A stretch of DNA of 64,000 nt. It comes from Flavobacterium pectinovorum (lineage in GTDB: Bacteria > Bacteroidota > Bacteroidia > Flavobacteriales > Flavobacteriaceae). Below the pieces are notes generated by a model. The model was given only the letters and a program-made list of their open reading frames with translations. It did no database searches and had not been told where the DNA came from. The position numbers were made by a program, and so were the translations under genes. The DNA is taken from assembly GCF_006438875.1 (NCBI RefSeq), contig NZ_RCZH01000006.1:121032-185031 (forward strand). The letters are read 5' to 3'. Positions 36,905-46,947 of this stretch are shown one piece after another; the stretch's first letter is position 1; each line of letters opens with the position of its first letter.

Positions 36905-39040
36905 TTATTTCCAAATTACGGCTTGTGCCGGTTGCAATGGATTTTGTCCTACCAGTATTTTGCTTCCTTGTGGAATTGGTAAGTTTATAGGTTCGTTTGT
37001 GTAGTTTACACCTACATAAAAACCATCTCTCCATTCTACATAAACTCCTTTTGGCAAGTCTTCGATGGCTATTTTGGCACGTTCGTAAACCGTTCTTACT
37101 ACTTGTCTTTCTAAGTTTCCGTCTTTACTTTCTGCGCCAATATACGTAATGGTTCCTTTTCCTAATTTTCTGGTAACTGCTGCTGCTTTACCTTTATAAA
37201 ACTGATCTGTATACGTAGCCAAAACTTCTGTTCCTGGTTTCGGATTTAGCACATCTGCCCAGGTATTCCATTTGTAGGTATTCGTTCCGGCAGTAATTGT
37301 ACCGTTTACGTCTTCTACAAGCATATCAAAAAACTCTACATCGGCTCCAATTAACGGAACGATTGGTGCACTCCATTTGGCTTCAAAGAAATGTCCGTTT
37401 CTGTCCTTTTGACCTGTACGACAAGATAGGATTAAGTTTCCTCCGTTCTCCACATATTTAGTCCATTTGTCGACCAATTTCTGATCAATCAATTGGTAAG
37501 CCGGAGCGACAATAAACGGATAAGCAGAAAAATCATCTTCTTCTGTAATAAAATCCATAGGCGCGCCAGTCGATTTTATAGCAGATGTGTAGGTGTTTCT
37601 ATGTTTCCACGTATTCCAAAACTCAGTTTGTTTTTGGTTTTCCAGATCCCAAAGGTTTTCGTGACTCCATAAAAATCCTGTTTTTCTTTTCGAAAGATTC
37701 TCCGGAATTACCGCTTTTGGATTGTATTCTTTACGAAGCATTTTCATGTCTTCGATAGATTGTACAAACTCTTTTCCGCCTTCACTTAGTGTTACTCCAT
37801 CAGTTCCAACAATTCCGTCGTGATACATTTCACTGCTTCCCAGTGGATGTCTGTATCTGTACGTACACGTAAAAGAACAGCCTCCGCCAAAAGCTTGCGA
37901 AATCCACATATGAACCGTTCCCGGTAGCAATTGCGGATTTATCCCTGCCCAGTTTACTTGTCCGGGTTGCAATTCCATAACACCCGTAACACCGGTAATA
38001 GATCTGTAATAATCATCGGCTTCCGAGATTTTATTAGGATGTCCTATTCTAAAACTTTCACCACCTAACGGATTTCTTCCGCTTACCGGATACATTGTGT
38101 AAGTGATAAAATCCATTTTGTTGGCACTTCTTGGATCAGCATCATAGATTACATTCGTAAAGTTGGTTGTTATCCATTGTTTTGGATCAACATACTTTCG
38201 AAGTATTTCCGCTTGTCTGTTTAAATATTCTCCTTGCGCATCTGATGTAAATCTTTTAAAATCCAAAACTGCATGCGGACTTAGTTTGTCTTCAACATAA
38301 ATTTCTGCATTCGGTATAACAATTTGTTCAAAGTTATTATAGCGCGTACTCCAGAAATTCCCTACCCATTCTGTATTTAGTTTTTCGATTGTTCCGTATT
38401 TGGCTTTAAGCCAAAGTTGAAATGCTTTGCGGGCAGAAGGACTAAAATCGGCAGTCCCCAAAGGTTCATTGTCGATTTGCCAACCCATAATGTTTTTATT
38501 CTTACCGTATCTTTTTCCTAATTCGGTTACAATCTGATCTGTAAATTCACGGTATTTTTCATTTGTAATAGATACATTCGCTCTATTACCATGTTCTCTG
38601 CGACGTCCGTTTGCATCCACCAAATAAATTTCAGGATATTTCTCTCCCATCCAAGCCGGAGGAGTTGGCGTTGGCGTGCAAAGAATTACTTTTAATCCTT
38701 CTTTTTCGGCTATAGCCAAAGCATCATCAAGCCATTTGAAATCATATTTCCCTTGTTCAGGTTCCATATAAGTCCAGGCAAATTCTGCAAAATGCGTAAA
38801 TTCGAATCCTAACTTTTTAATGTTTTTTAAATCACGTTCCCATTGTTCTCTTGGCCATTGTTCCGGATAATAATAAACCCCGATTTGCATTAAATCAGGC
38901 TTTGAGAAAAAACGCTGCGGATCTTTTTTCTCTGTTGCTGTAGTTTTTTTGCTTTGCGAAAAAACTGGTATAGAAATGCAATTCGCAATAAGCAACGTCG
39001 TTAATAAAATTTTTGTGAATGATATATTTTGGTTGAACAT
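36905..39040 (-). CDS. GH42 beta-galactosidase, secreted
   Basis: 711 residues with a signal peptide ending near IPVFSQ, so periplasmic or surface. The GH42 barrel shows MQIGVYYYPEQWPREQWERD, FAEFAWTYMEPEQGKYDFKW, acid/base E192 in GWQIDNEPLG and nucleophile E356 in GVMELQPGQVNW, followed by the trimerisation-like domain (about 430-640) and a short C-terminal beta domain (GVYVEWRDGFYVGVNYTNEP). GH42 enzymes release terminal beta-galactose with retention. The gene lies between the fused kinase/lyase gene and the GH63 gene on the same strand. In the proposed pathway it would remove galactose from galactosyl-hydroxylysine; arabinogalactan or other galactans are alternatives. Confidence 0.9.
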   Translation of the reverse strand: MFNQNISFTKILLTTLLIANCISIPVFSQSKKTTATEKKDPQRFFSKPDLMQIGVYYYPEQWPREQWERDLKNIKKLGFEFTHFAEFAWTYMEPEQGKYDFKWLDDALAIAEKEGLKVILCTPTPTPPAWMGEKYPEIYLVDANGRRREHGNRANVSITNEKYREFTDQIVTELGKRYGKNKNIMGWQIDNEPLGTADFSPSARKAFQLWLKAKYGTIEKLNTEWVGNFWSTRYNNFEQIVIPNAEIYVEDKLSPHAVLDFKRFTSDAQGEYLNRQAEILRKYVDPKQWITTNFTNVIYDADPRSANKMDFITYTMYPVSGRNPLGGESFRIGHPNKISEADDYYRSITGVTGVMELQPGQVNWAGINPQLLPGTVHMWISQAFGGGCSFTCTYRYRHPLGSSEMYHDGIVGTDGVTLSEGGKEFVQSIEDMKMLRKEYNPKAVIPENLSKRKTGFLWSHENLWDLENQKQTEFWNTWKHRNTYTSAIKSTGAPMDFITEEDDFSAYPFIVAPAYQLIDQKLVDKWTKYVENGGNLILSCRTGQKDRNGHFFEAKWSAPIVPLIGADVEFFDMLVEDVNGTITAGTNTYKWNTWADVLNPKPGTEVLATYTDQFYKGKAAAVTRKLGKGTITYIGAESKDGNLERQVVRTVYERAKIAIEDLPKGVYVEWRDGFYVGVNYTNEPINLPIPQGSKILVGQNPLQPAQAVIWK

Positions 39041-39734
39041 ACTTTGTATTGTTGTGTGTTAATCAAATTTAGATAGTTAGTTTTAACTCGCTGCGTGTAA
39101 TTTATAAACCATATAATTAAACACATAGAAACATAGGTTTTATTCTTTAAAAGAGATTATAAAAAAGAAATATATTTCTTCACACATAGCTATGTGCATT
39201 AATGCGAAGTGAAACGCCTTTCTTTATCGTGTACAAAATCTATGTTTCTATGTGTTAAAAATTTTCTCTCGCAGATTTAGAAGATTAAGCAGATTTCTTT
39301 TCAATGTTTTATCATTTATATAATTATGTATTTAATCAAAACTCCAGAGGAGTAATATATTTATAGTCAATATACAAGCTCATTAAATCAAGCCCGAGGC
39401 GGCGGGCGACATTATCATTTTCCTACCAGATCAATAAATATCTCACCCCGATGGGGTTTTCCTATATCTTTTTTCATTTTTCTATAAATATGTCGTCCCG
39501 CTGGGACTTAAAATTAATCAAACATATAGAAACATAGGTTTTATTCTTTAAAAGAGATTATAAAAAAGAAATATATTTCTTCACACATAGCTATGTGCAT
39601 TAATGCGAAGTGAAACGCCTTTCTTTATCGTGTACAAAATCTATGTTTCTATGTGTTAAAAATTTTCTCTCGCAGATTTAGAAGATTAAGCAGATTTCTT
39701 TTTAATCTTTTTTACCAATTAGATTTAATTTTAA
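39041..39734. repeat. Repeat cluster between GH42 and GH63 genes, with a 173-bp exact duplication
   Basis: No gene is seen. Two copies of the AACACATAG-type palindromic element plus a CTCTCGCAGATTTAGAAGAT tail are present at about 39119-39300 and 39519-39701; positions 39128-39300 and 39529-39701 are identical over 173 bp. Between them are CTCCAGAGGAGTAATATATT (39342), CACCCCGATGGGGTTTTC and GTCGTCCCGCTGGGAC, a repeat set that recurs at 51311-51480. Confidence 0.8.
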
Positions 39735-41741
39735 CTATTTATCTTCTAAAAGTAGCATTAAATAATGAGAGGCAGACCAACTAAAGCTAAAGGCTTCTAA
39801 TCCTTTTCCAGTAACTGGCTGATAGTTCTCTCTAATTGTCGTGCCTTTGTCTAAAACTCCTTCGGCATTATAAATTAGTTTGTGGGCCAATTCATTTGCT
39901 TCTTTTGTGTAGCCGTATTTTTCTAATCCGTTTATTCCAAAATAACTTTGGTCTAACCAAACCGGTCCTCTCCAATAGCCGCCTTCCGGTTTAAACTTAG
40001 GATGATTTGCCGCCAATGTTGGTAACGGAACAAAAGTGTTTAGCGAATTAGTGTCCAGCATGTTTACTTTTGCTGCTTTGGCTTGTTCTGCTGTCGCTAC
40101 CTCTGCCCAAATTGGTAAATATCCTTCGCATCCCATTGCTTTTATCAATGTTTTTCCGTCGATTGTTGTGTCGTAAAACCAACCCGTTTCAGCATCCCAA
40201 AACTGACTTTGAATTTTAGCTTTTAAAGTTACACTTTCGTCTTTCCATTTTTTAGCTTCTTCAGTCAATTTTAAAACCTCTGCCATTTTATTCAAATAGT
40301 TTTTCTCAGCGTATAAAAACGAGTTTAAATCAACACTTTCCTGATCTAATGAATAGGCTTTTTCTCCGTTTTTCAGGATTTTGCTATCATCAAAACGAAC
40401 CGCATTGTCCATTCCGCTTTCCCATTTTGCTGCGATTACGGTTCCATCTGTTGAACCAAATTCGCATAAACCATCCTGATCGTGATCGCGCTCTTTATAC
40501 CACCAATTGTGATATGATTTTAATTTTGGATAAAACTCTTTTAGAAAATTGACATCTTTCGTTTTTTTATAAATTTTCCAGATTGCCCATGCAGCAAGCG
40601 GCGCTTTTGTGTTTCGGTAGTTGTTTTCTTCCAGAAGATTATTTCTATAGATACAATCCGGAATAAATCCGTTTGGTTCCTGATAATCGAATAAAGCACG
40701 CATTTGATTCTTTGCCAACTCACCGTCATAATTGGCAATGGCAACAGCATGTTTCCAACTGTCCCAAGCCCAAAAACCGTGAAACCATTCGTAATTATAA
40801 CTCGGAAAAAGTCCGCCATGTTTTAATCCTTCCGCAGCAATTCTCGTATTGTTTTGTAATGTCAATACTAGTTTTGCAACTAAATCAGAATAAACAACGT
40901 CTTTGTAAATGCTTTTCTTTTTGGCAATCAATTGCGCCAATTGCTTTTCTTTTTCTTTTTGTGTGTTACTCAATACGATATTGAATGTTGCTTTTGTAAT
41001 GGCTTCATTTTCATTTTTCCATGAATATTGTGCAAAAATAAATGTCTGAGAAACAACAATCTCTTTAGTTTCATTTGGTTTTAATACCAGTTTTTCTGTC
41101 TGCGCTTTATATCCTTGTTTTGTAATTTCAATTTCAGGATTACTATTCAAAAACTGAATATAACCTGTCGCTGTACTTTTCGTGGAAACAATTTTTAAAG
41201 TCTTACCTTCTTTAGAAAGTTGTAAATCATCTAAAAATATATTCGAATCATACGAAGGAAAAAGTGTGATCTCCTTCCCTGATTTATTAGTAATGCTTGT
41301 TTTCTGTAATGCCGAATGTCCGGATAAAAACACCAATTGCTGTTTTACCTCCAGTTTTTCGTTTTTAAATTCTTGTTCTAAATGGCTGTTGTAGCTGTTT
41401 TGACTAACTAATGAACTTTTCCAATTGATAACTTCTTGGTTATTTTCATCCTTTAGCTGCAGCGAAACAAACGAAGGACTTAACCAAACGCCATTTTGTT
41501 CTGTCATTAAAAATGGTCCTGAAAACCCCGCCTGTACTTCTGTCGGCTCTAAAAAACCAAATCCAAACCATGCACCTTTGTCTGAGAATGCCAATGATTT
41601 TCTGTCTGTAGCGTTTGTTGGGTTTCCCTTATAATTTATACTGTTTTTGGCAGATTCTAATATTGGAAAGCTCTTTTGTGACCAACCCAATTGGACTATA
41701 AAAAAGGATGCAAGAATGAAAAATATTTTCTTTTTGCCCAT
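39735..41741 (-). CDS. GH63 alpha-glucosidase-like enzyme, secreted
   Basis: 668 residues with a signal peptide (MGKKKIFFILASFFIVQLGW...). An N-terminal beta-sandwich (about 25-270) precedes an (alpha/alpha)6 barrel with YNYEWFHGFWAWDSWKHAV, acid D445 in WESGMDNAVRF and base E638 in TIRENYQPVTGKG; the final FSFSWSASHYLMLLLED is typical of GH63. Among bacterial members, E. coli YgjK prefers Glc-alpha-1,3-Gal, and the Thermus-type enzymes cut alpha-1,2-linked mannosyl- or glucosyl-glycerate. It is encoded between the GH42 and susD genes in the same direction. Specificity for Glc-alpha-1,2-Gal, the collagen disaccharide, is plausible but unproven. Confidence 0.85.
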   Translation of the reverse strand: MGKKKIFFILASFFIVQLGWSQKSFPILESAKNSINYKGNPTNATDRKSLAFSDKGAWFGFGFLEPTEVQAGFSGPFLMTEQNGVWLSPSFVSLQLKDENNQEVINWKSSLVSQNSYNSHLEQEFKNEKLEVKQQLVFLSGHSALQKTSITNKSGKEITLFPSYDSNIFLDDLQLSKEGKTLKIVSTKSTATGYIQFLNSNPEIEITKQGYKAQTEKLVLKPNETKEIVVSQTFIFAQYSWKNENEAITKATFNIVLSNTQKEKEKQLAQLIAKKKSIYKDVVYSDLVAKLVLTLQNNTRIAAEGLKHGGLFPSYNYEWFHGFWAWDSWKHAVAIANYDGELAKNQMRALFDYQEPNGFIPDCIYRNNLLEENNYRNTKAPLAAWAIWKIYKKTKDVNFLKEFYPKLKSYHNWWYKERDHDQDGLCEFGSTDGTVIAAKWESGMDNAVRFDDSKILKNGEKAYSLDQESVDLNSFLYAEKNYLNKMAEVLKLTEEAKKWKDESVTLKAKIQSQFWDAETGWFYDTTIDGKTLIKAMGCEGYLPIWAEVATAEQAKAAKVNMLDTNSLNTFVPLPTLAANHPKFKPEGGYWRGPVWLDQSYFGINGLEKYGYTKEANELAHKLIYNAEGVLDKGTTIRENYQPVTGKGLEAFSFSWSASHYLMLLLEDK

Positions 41742-42142
41742 GTTATTTTGTTTTTATGGTGTGTTTTTATTTAGATATAATATACTAATATTTTTTATGC
41801 AGATTTCGCAGATTTTAGCAGATTTTTTTAATTCTTTTAAATCATTTATCCCGATAGCTATCGGGAGTGGCATTTTTTAAACGCAAATATCTCTTCGCTA
41901 TACTAAATATTTCTCTCGCAGATTTTGCAGATTGAGCAGATTTTTTTTCTAATCTTCTTTTTTTAAACAATAATTCTGCAAGGTTTTCAAATCACAGTGT
42001 GTTAAATGTTTTAAAAAAAAAGTTCGCCACGAATTGCACAAATTATCACGAATTATTTTAAAAATAATCAACTTAATAAATTAGTGTAGATTCGTGGAAT
42101 TCGTGGCGAAAAAACCTTTAATTGAATTCTTTTATCAGATGA
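41742..42142. repeat. Repeat cluster between GH63 and susD genes
   Basis: No gene is seen. It holds GCAGATTTCGCAGATTTTAG (41800), a CCCGATAGCTATCGGG palindrome near 41850, a CTCTCGCAGATTTTGCAGAT repeat (41913), a decayed 27-bp palindrome (CTGCAAGGTTTTCAAA, about 41977) and one GCCACGAATTGCACAAATTA / GTGGAATTCGTGGC inverted repeat (about 42024-42107). Confidence 0.7.
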
Positions 42143-43642
42143 TTAATGTGCTTGTACTTCTGTCAAAGGAATTGGGTAAAAGTTGTTTTTTGATGCATCA
42201 AAACCTGTTCTTCCAACGGCATCAAGTGCAGCTTTTGCTTTTCCCCAACGGCGTAAATCGTAAAAACGGTAGTTTTCAAGAGGAAATTCTATGATTCTTT
42301 CGTGCTCGATTTGTGCTTTTACTTCGGCAGTACTTGTTCCCGTCATTCCCGGCATATCTGCTCTTGCACGAACTTTGTCAATATACGGAATCGCTTCTGC
42401 CGGACGTCCTAATTCGTTCAATACTTCGGCTTGCATCAATAATACGTTCGCATATCTCATCAACGGAATATTGATTGCGGTAAACTCCTGATTCATTTTT
42501 TCCTGAGTGTTTGGTATATATCTGCGATATACAGGTTTGTCTGTACCTCCAAATTTTTCATCATAAGTTGTTCCTAATACCAATGGGTTATTTGGATCAT
42601 TGAAATAAGGATCTTTGAAGAAAATTGTGCTGTAAAGACGTGTATCGTAATTTCCTGTAGTTGCAATTTTTCCTTCTTTTTTGAATTCGCTTACAAGCAT
42701 TGCACTCGGAAGAATTTCGTCCCAACCTCCAAGTTCAGATGATGCCATCCAGTAGTGAAGCGCGTTACGATAGAAAGCTCCATTTGCTGTAGTTTCTGTG
42801 AATTGCAATTCAAAGATCGATTCTTTGGTATTTTTGGTAGTTCCGTCAAACATTGAAACATAATCTTTTACCAACTCATATCCTTGCACTTTATTCAATG
42901 CTGCAAGTGCTTCGTTTAAGAATACTTGTTTTTGAGAAGTTTCTTCATAGGCTCTTGTCAAATAAGCAAATCCAAGGTAACTATTTGCTGCTCCACTAGT
43001 TGCACGACCTGTTTTGTCTGCTGATTGTTTTGCAGGAAGTACATCGGCAACGGCTTTGAATTCACTTGTAATAAAATCCCAGGCTGCTACTCGTGTTGAC
43101 AATGGAATATTTAGATCGCTTTCTTTAGTAACATATTTATTTCTGATATAAATCTGATCCCAGTTAAGCAGCAATTTCATGTGATAATAAGCGCGTAAAA
43201 AACGAGCTTCTGCATCAATTTGTTTGCGATCAGCATCGTTTAATGTTGCTGCCGGAACTTGTGGCAATTTGTCAATTACCTGATTGGCATTACTGATTCC
43301 TCTGTAATTAATTTTCCAATAACTGGTAAACTGACTGTTTCCGTTGGTGTAGGTAAATGTCGAAAGTTCTACCCAGTTTTGGTAGTTCAAAGCGTCGCTT
43401 CCTAATTCGTTTATGTCTTCGCGATAAGCCTCAACGGGCCATTTTACTTCGGCGAAAGCCCATTGGTCAACGGCACATTCAAGCTGAGAATACGTTGATG
43501 CTAAAGCAGATTCGGCGTCGGCTTTACTTCTCCAGAAATTATCTGAAGTAAGTTGGTCCGGAGATTGTTGGTCCAGATAATCACTACAACTTGTGATAGT
43601 GAACAGACCTATAGTTGATAATATTAAAAATATCTTTTTCAT
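42143..43642 (-). CDS. SusD/RagB-family lipoprotein, second pair
   Basis: 499 residues with a lipoprotein signal MKKIFLILSTIGLFTITSC (Cys19) and mature start SDYLDQQSPDQLTSDNFWRS. The SusD TPR-like core (FLRAYYHMKLLLNWDQIYIR) and C-terminal RagB signature (IEHERIIEFPLENYRFYDLR, NNFYPIPLTEVQ) are complete. It starts 23 bp after the stop of the second susC. It should bind the ligand of that transporter, which by context may be a glycosylated amino acid or glycopeptide rather than a polysaccharide. Sequence alone does not show the ligand. Confidence 0.95.
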   Translation of the reverse strand: MKKIFLILSTIGLFTITSCSDYLDQQSPDQLTSDNFWRSKADAESALASTYSQLECAVDQWAFAEVKWPVEAYREDINELGSDALNYQNWVELSTFTYTNGNSQFTSYWKINYRGISNANQVIDKLPQVPAATLNDADRKQIDAEARFLRAYYHMKLLLNWDQIYIRNKYVTKESDLNIPLSTRVAAWDFITSEFKAVADVLPAKQSADKTGRATSGAANSYLGFAYLTRAYEETSQKQVFLNEALAALNKVQGYELVKDYVSMFDGTTKNTKESIFELQFTETTANGAFYRNALHYWMASSELGGWDEILPSAMLVSEFKKEGKIATTGNYDTRLYSTIFFKDPYFNDPNNPLVLGTTYDEKFGGTDKPVYRRYIPNTQEKMNQEFTAINIPLMRYANVLLMQAEVLNELGRPAEAIPYIDKVRARADMPGMTGTSTAEVKAQIEHERIIEFPLENYRFYDLRRWGKAKAALDAVGRTGFDASKNNFYPIPLTEVQAH

Positions 43643-43665
43643 GATAATGTCTTTTTTAAATAGAA

Positions 43666-46600
43666 TTAAAATATATACTGAACTCCAGATACAAATGATC
43701 TTGTAAATGGATACACAAAACGGTCAACACCTGTGTCAATTACTGAGGCACGTGAGAATTCAGGGTCAATTCCTGAATAATTGGTGATGGTAAACAAGTT
43801 CTCAACACTTACATAAAATCTAAGTTTGTCGATTTTTGCTTTTCCTAACATTTTGCTCGGAATAGTATATCCCAATTGCAATTGGCGCATTCTAATAAAA
43901 TCTCCACTTTCAAGAAAACGATCTGATTCACGACTGTTTCCATTAGGATCCTGCAATACTGCACGTGGAATATTACTGTGATTTTCCGGTGTCCATGAAT
44001 TTAATGTCGAAGCCAACATATTGGTTCCTGAATTCATAGATTCGTAGAAATATCTGTTTCCATTATATAATTTATTACCCCAACCGCTTCCAATTAAAGC
44101 TGAGAAATCGAAACCTTTATAACTTGCGCCTAAACTTAGGTTTACTTCTAATTTTGGTAATCCTGTTCCTGCATATGATTTGTCATTTTCGTCAATAACT
44201 CCGTCTCCATTCAAATCTTTGAAACGAATATCTCCGGGCTGGGCATTTGGCTGTAATAAAACTCCGTTTTTGCTGTGTGCGTTTACTTCTTCTACAGATT
44301 GGAAAATACCATCTGTACGGTATAAATAGAATGCACTAATTGGGCTTCCTACACGTGCCTGAGTTGGAAAATGTTCTGTATCGAATTTCAATCCTTGTCC
44401 GTAGATTGTCTGTCCTTCGTTTGCCAATTCTACAACTTTGTTTTTAAGTGTAGTAAAGTTTAAACCTGCATTGTATTTGAATTCGTTAACCTGATCGCGA
44501 TAATTTACTTCAAATTCAAATCCGCTGTTGCTGATTTTACCTACGTTAAGAACCGGATCGTCGATTCCTGCTGATGGAGCCAGTTTTTTGGTAATCAGTA
44601 AATTGTCTGTTACATTATGATAGTAGTTCATCGAACCGCTGATTTTTCCTTTCAAAAGGGTATAATCAAGACCAATATTTTTAGAATCTGTAGTTTCCCA
44701 TTGTAGGTTTCTGTTTTCTAATGCTGTTGCAATACTTCCCGGCCACGGATTACTTCCAATTCCTTGTACATAACCATTTCCTAAAGTATTTCCGGTTTTA
44801 ATTAATGTATTTGCTGAGTAATATCCTAAAGCAGCTTCGTTACCCAATTGTCCCCAGCTTGCACGTAATTTTAAAGTAGAAAGAATCATATCTTTTGGAA
44901 AGAAATCTTCTTGCTCGATTTTCCATCCTAAAGCTACAGATGGGAATGTTCCCCAACGGCTGTCTTCTCCAAATTTAGACGAACCATCTTTTCTAACAGT
45001 TACTTGTAATAAATAACGATCGTTGTAAGAATAGTTTAACCTGCTAAAAAATGACACACGATTGTATTGAAATTTTGAACCATCTGCAGTATAGGTTCCT
45101 CCTCTTCCTGCTCCAATGGTTTCAAATCCGGGATCCAGAAATCCAGATGGACGATCAACGGAAACTAATTGTCCGTTTTCTACCGTATAATCTGTTGTTT
45201 TTCCTTCTACGCTTACCTCATTCCAGTTTGATGATTGGCTGTTGAAAGTATTACCAAGCATTAATCCAAAAACGTGTTTTCCAAAGGTTTTATCGATTGT
45301 GATGATATTGTCTAAGATTTGCTCGTTCCAAGTTGTTCTTAATTCAGATTGCATTGGATAAAGATGCACTTCTTTTGGATTTGCAATAAACGGCGGAAAA
45401 TGTGCTGTTTGCTGGTTGTTTTTAACGCGATAAGAATATGCTAATTTGTATTTTATCCAAGGTGCAATGTTTGCTGTTATGGCAATATTTGCAGTTAAAT
45501 CCTGTCCTACGTCATTGCTTTTTCTAAAGTGTTCTTCGGCAACTGGGTTTGTTGCAGCCGGTAAACCGTCTTTGTCAGCCAATCCGTAACCGTATGGTTG
45601 TGTTGCATCATAAACAGGAACTAAAGGTGCCATTGTATAGACTTCTTTCAATTGAAAGTTGGGTAATGCATTTTGTGTTCCTATATATGCCATTTTTCCG
45701 TCAACATCAAAAATAGATTTTTTGAAACTGACTCTTGCACTGGCCGTTTGCTGACCAAATTCATTATCGATTACGATACCTTTTTGCTTTACGAAATTAC
45801 CATATAACGCAAATTTAAAATCACCTTGTCTTCCCTGAACTCCTAAACCGTAATTTTGAGTAAATCCAGAACGGAAAACTTCATCCTGCCAATCTGTATT
45901 TACATTCGACGGAGCCGTTATATAAGCGGGAAGCGGTTTTGGTGTAGTTGCATATTTATTGTACTCATCATACATTCTTTTATTCACCGTACGATATCCG
46001 TCAGCGTCTAATAAATCTAATGTTTTTGATGGGTTTGTAATGCTTAAAAAGGAGCTGAAATCAACTTTTACGCCTTCTTTTTGTCCATTTTTAGTAGTAA
46101 CGATAATTACTCCATTGGCGGCAACTGATCCGTAAATTGCAGCCGCAGCACCATCTTTAAGAACCTCCATAGATTCTATATTGGTTGGGTTAATGGTGTT
46201 AATAGATCCCTGAAATCCGTCAATAATATAAAGTGGTTCTGTTGCTCCAAAGGTATTTACCCCACGGATTTTTACGCTTACAGAAGCTCCTGCAACACCA
46301 CCGCTTTTTTGCACGTTTACCCCTGCAACTAAACCTTGAAGTGCCTCGGCAGGACTTGTTGTGGCTCTGGTTTCAAGACTTTCTTTTTTAACGGTAGAAA
46401 TTGCTCCGGTTACGTTACTCTTCTTTTGAGAACCGTAACCAATAATTACTACTTCATTTAATTTATTGGTTTCTTCCTGCATAACCACATCAAATTCTGT
46501 GCGGTTATTTACGGCTTCGCTTTTTCCTATGAATCCCATATACGAAAAAACGATAATTGGATCTGAAATACTTGACGAATATACGAGCGTATAATTTCCG

Positions 46601-46788
46601 TCAATATCTGTTGCTGCATTGTACTTAGAGTCTTTGATAGAAATACTTACACCTGGCAGTGTATTGTTTTTATCATCAGTAACTTTTCCTGAAATTGTTT
46701 TTTGCGCTTGTGCAAAATTGATGTTTGGCAACCACAAACATAGCAGTAGTGGAATCCAATTAAGGTTCCTAACTAGTAGTTTTTTCAT
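43666..46788 (-). CDS. SusC-family TonB-dependent transporter, second pair
   Basis: The frame extends to 46851, but the ATG at 46788 (MKKLLVRNLNWIPLLLCLWL) starts the signal peptide and is preferred, giving 1040 residues. A carboxypeptidase-regulatory-like domain (ISGKVTDDKNNTLPGVSISI) is followed by the SusC plug signature (YIIDGFQGSINTINPTNIES, MEVLKDGAAAAIYGSVAANG) and the barrel, ending FVSGVQYIF with terminal Phe. It imports the ligand bound by the SusD encoded 23 bp downstream. The upstream neighbour, 159 bp away, is the ALDH7 gene, so transporter and amino-acid catabolism genes are directly adjacent in one direction. Confidence 0.95.
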   Translation of the reverse strand: MKKLLVRNLNWIPLLLCLWLPNINFAQAQKTISGKVTDDKNNTLPGVSISIKDSKYNAATDIDGNYTLVYSSSISDPIIVFSYMGFIGKSEAVNNRTEFDVVMQEETNKLNEVVIIGYGSQKKSNVTGAISTVKKESLETRATTSPAEALQGLVAGVNVQKSGGVAGASVSVKIRGVNTFGATEPLYIIDGFQGSINTINPTNIESMEVLKDGAAAAIYGSVAANGVIIVTTKNGQKEGVKVDFSSFLSITNPSKTLDLLDADGYRTVNKRMYDEYNKYATTPKPLPAYITAPSNVNTDWQDEVFRSGFTQNYGLGVQGRQGDFKFALYGNFVKQKGIVIDNEFGQQTASARVSFKKSIFDVDGKMAYIGTQNALPNFQLKEVYTMAPLVPVYDATQPYGYGLADKDGLPAATNPVAEEHFRKSNDVGQDLTANIAITANIAPWIKYKLAYSYRVKNNQQTAHFPPFIANPKEVHLYPMQSELRTTWNEQILDNIITIDKTFGKHVFGLMLGNTFNSQSSNWNEVSVEGKTTDYTVENGQLVSVDRPSGFLDPGFETIGAGRGGTYTADGSKFQYNRVSFFSRLNYSYNDRYLLQVTVRKDGSSKFGEDSRWGTFPSVALGWKIEQEDFFPKDMILSTLKLRASWGQLGNEAALGYYSANTLIKTGNTLGNGYVQGIGSNPWPGSIATALENRNLQWETTDSKNIGLDYTLLKGKISGSMNYYHNVTDNLLITKKLAPSAGIDDPVLNVGKISNSGFEFEVNYRDQVNEFKYNAGLNFTTLKNKVVELANEGQTIYGQGLKFDTEHFPTQARVGSPISAFYLYRTDGIFQSVEEVNAHSKNGVLLQPNAQPGDIRFKDLNGDGVIDENDKSYAGTGLPKLEVNLSLGASYKGFDFSALIGSGWGNKLYNGNRYFYESMNSGTNMLASTLNSWTPENHSNIPRAVLQDPNGNSRESDRFLESGDFIRMRQLQLGYTIPSKMLGKAKIDKLRFYVSVENLFTITNYSGIDPEFSRASVIDTGVDRFVYPFTRSFVSGVQYIF

Positions 46789-46947
46789 TTTGGCAATGGT
46801 TTTTTGGTTAATTAAAATTTTTCTTTTTTGTTTTTTTTTATTTGTATGCAAGCAATTTATTTAATCAATGGTGGTAAAGCACTGACCAAATAAATTGCGG
46901 TATTCTCATTCTTGGGACTTTGATATAAGCTTTAGTTCTAATTCGGC

